Source of the DNA: Bacteroidales bacterium
Lineage (GTDB): Bacteria; Bacteroidota; Bacteroidia; Bacteroidales; UBA12077
Reading direction: 5' to 3'
DNA: 64,000 nt
Assembly: GCA_016342685.1 (NCBI GenBank)
Contig: JAEINU010000001.1
Span: 970,920 to 1,034,919, forward strand
The translations under genes were made by a program, and so were the position numbers. Every line of letters starts with the position of its first letter. Position 1 is the first letter of the stretch. The notes below the pieces were generated by a model, which was not told the DNA's origin, searched no databases, and saw nothing but the letters and a program-made list of their open reading frames with translations. Below are positions 63,175 to 64,000 of this stretch, in pieces.

Positions 63175-63636
63175 GGTTTTTTGCTGCAAAGCACCCTCAT
63201 GTTCTAAAAGCCATTGTTTTTTCAATAGGCCTCCAGCATATCCCGTTAATTTACCGTTGGTTCCAATTACTCTGTGGCATGGAATAATAATGGGGATTGG
63301 ATTTTGCCCATTTGCGGTTGCAATTGCACGAATGGCTTTTTCATCGCTGAATTGCTTAGCTTGTTCTAAGTAAGAAATAGTTTTTCCATAAGGAATTTTT
63401 GATAATTCATGCCAAACCTTTCCTTGAAATTCAGTTCCAATCGGATTTACACCAACAGAAAACTTTTTCCGTTCGCTTCTAAAATATTCATCTAATTGTG
63501 TAATGCAATTCTGAATTTGAACTGGAATCATCTGCATTTTAAAGAATTCCTTAGTAAATTGAATTTCGATAATATCTCGTTCATTTGAGATAATTCTTAA
63601 ATTGCCAATTGGTGATTTATAGTATGCTTCGAACAT
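63163..63636 (-). CDS. ogt: Methylated-DNA-[protein]-cysteine S-methyltransferase
   Basis: Suicidal DNA-repair enzyme that takes alkyl groups from O6-alkylguanine onto its own Cys. The active-site block IIIPCHRVIG is intact, with the DNA-binding helix region YGKTISYLEQAKQ and the following GYAGGLLKKQWLLEHE. 157 residues is the normal single-domain Ogt/MGMT length; no Ada regulatory domain. The start overlaps the stop of the upstream VOC gene as TAATG, so the two are translationally coupled. Convergent with the WD40-caspase gene, overlapping by 12 bases. Confidence 0.93.
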   Translation of the reverse strand: MFEAYYKSPIGNLRIISNERDIIEIQFTKEFFKMQMIPVQIQNCITQLDEYFRSERKKFSVGVNPIGTEFQGKVWHELSKIPYGKTISYLEQAKQFSDEKAIRAIATANGQNPIPIIIPCHRVIGTNGKLTGYAGGLLKKQWLLEHEGALQQKTLFH

Positions 63637-64000
63637 TATTTTATATAATCAGAAATTAGATTAATTGGAACTCCACTTTTTTTATTTATTTGTTCAATTG
63701 TCAAACCTTCATCATACATTCTTTTAATAAAGGTTTTAAGAGATTCCCCAATTTCAATTAAGTTCATATCAGGATCGTATACCCGAATTGTTTTTTGTCC
63801 CCACAATTCTTCCGTAATATCTTGATACTTATCAATAGTATAATCATTTGCTAAATCAATAATTTGATTTATATTTTCGGTTTCAAAACACAGCTCAAGC
63901 GAAGTGTTTGAAGTTTCTTTCTTATAAAAATCCTTATTAAGGCTATGCCATTCAGGTATTTGCCAAAGCGATAATCCTCCCTTAAAAGAAATGTTATTGC
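63636..64000 (-). CDS. Partial VOC (glyoxalase/bleomycin-resistance) family protein
   Basis: Not in the ORF track because it enters from the right edge. The minus-strand frame is open from 64000 to the stop at 63636. It reads NNISFKGGLSLWQIPEW, then LELCFETENINQIIDLAND, then QKTIRVYDPDMNLIEIGES: the last two strands of a VOC (vicinal oxygen chelate) fold with the typical D-P-D-x-N-x-I-E-(I/L) metal-ligand end. A C-terminal tail of about 40 residues (TFIKRMYDEGLTIEQINKKSG) follows, which is longer than usual and resembles a helix-turn-helix-like module. The N-terminal part lies outside the window. Upstream partner of ogt in an operon. Confidence 0.72.
   Translation of the reverse strand, partial: NNISFKGGLSLWQIPEWHSLNKDFYKKETSNTSLELCFETENINQIIDLANDYTIDKYQDITEELWGQKTIRVYDPDMNLIEIGESLKTFIKRMYDEGLTIEQINKKSGVPINLISDYIK

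Noticed and set aside
1-64000. tRNA, rRNA, CRISPR or insertion-sequence features
   Set aside because: No cloverleaf, rRNA-like segment, regular spaced repeats, transposase ORF or flanking inverted repeats were seen on either strand.

Overview
The window looks like a chromosomal segment of a marine-type member of the Bacteroidota, most like the Marinilabiliales/Marinifilaceae group. The evidence is AT-rich DNA (roughly one third G+C by eye), many short Bacteroidota-style lipoprotein signals (for example LMLSCSSN, INVSCRKK, FIFSCSDK), lineage-typical families (FISUMP, choice-of-anchor L, DUF5916, secreted PD40 proteins, DarA/DarB, 7TM-DISM kinases), and several promoters of the Bacteroidota form TTTG-N19-TAnnTTTG. 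I see no rRNA, tRNA, CRISPR array, insertion sequence or prophage. All calls come from reading the sequence; no searches were run.

Layout. 1-5.3 kb: a clipped membrane/secreted ORF, an M28 peptidase, a formimidoylglutamase-like ureohydrolase, an M14 carboxypeptidase and a frameshifted DUF218/YdcF protein, all on the minus strand. 5.5-9 kb: a darA-darB pair (dialkylresorcinol/flexirubin-type chemistry) and a tandem adenylate kinase. 8.9-12.3 kb: a frameshifted choice-of-anchor-L/OmpA surface protein, two unknowns and a CPBP protease. 12.5-17.3 kb: a sugar block of FucP/GluP-like transporter, sugar-1-P nucleotidyltransferase and GH63-like lipoprotein, plus a small lipoprotein with a broken signal peptide. 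17.4-25 kb: secreted PCMT, a second M28 peptidase, a TPR histidine kinase and an S9 peptidase. 25-32 kb: a NUMOD4/HNH-like protein, a Cys-rich PAS protein, a triple FISUMP protein, a saccharopine-dehydrogenase-like enzyme and a 7TM histidine kinase. 32-37 kb: a barrel protein, AbgT transporter, hemolysin III-like protein, unknowns and YceI.

37-44 kb holds the most interesting block: a tightly spaced minus-strand operon of DUF4212-like small subunit (with a ~150-residue insertion), an acetate-type sodium:solute symporter, a membrane-anchored TPR protein, and a transmembrane Cache-PAS-CBS-DUF294 nucleotidyltransferase. It reads as a symporter packaged with its own ligand sensor and nucleotidyltransferase-type regulator. 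A seven-TM DUF6962-like protein lies just upstream.

44-54 kb: barrel protein, secreted glutathione peroxidase, PD40 lipoprotein, a large TPR protein co-transcribed with free-methionine sulfoxide reductase, an MFS transporter, a YtcJ-like amidohydrolase and release factor 3. 54-64 kb: DUF5916 protein, Dabb protein, an Eis-like GNAT behind a strikingly structured leader, an S41 protease behind a candidate attenuator or small RNA, a PlsC-like acyltransferase with altered motifs, a secreted WD40-caspase protein, and an ogt gene coupled to a VOC-family gene that leaves the window.

Three independent single-base frame breaks (about 4,888, 9,691 and 17,258), two in or at T runs, mean either residual assembly indels or real gene decay; raw-read checks would settle this.
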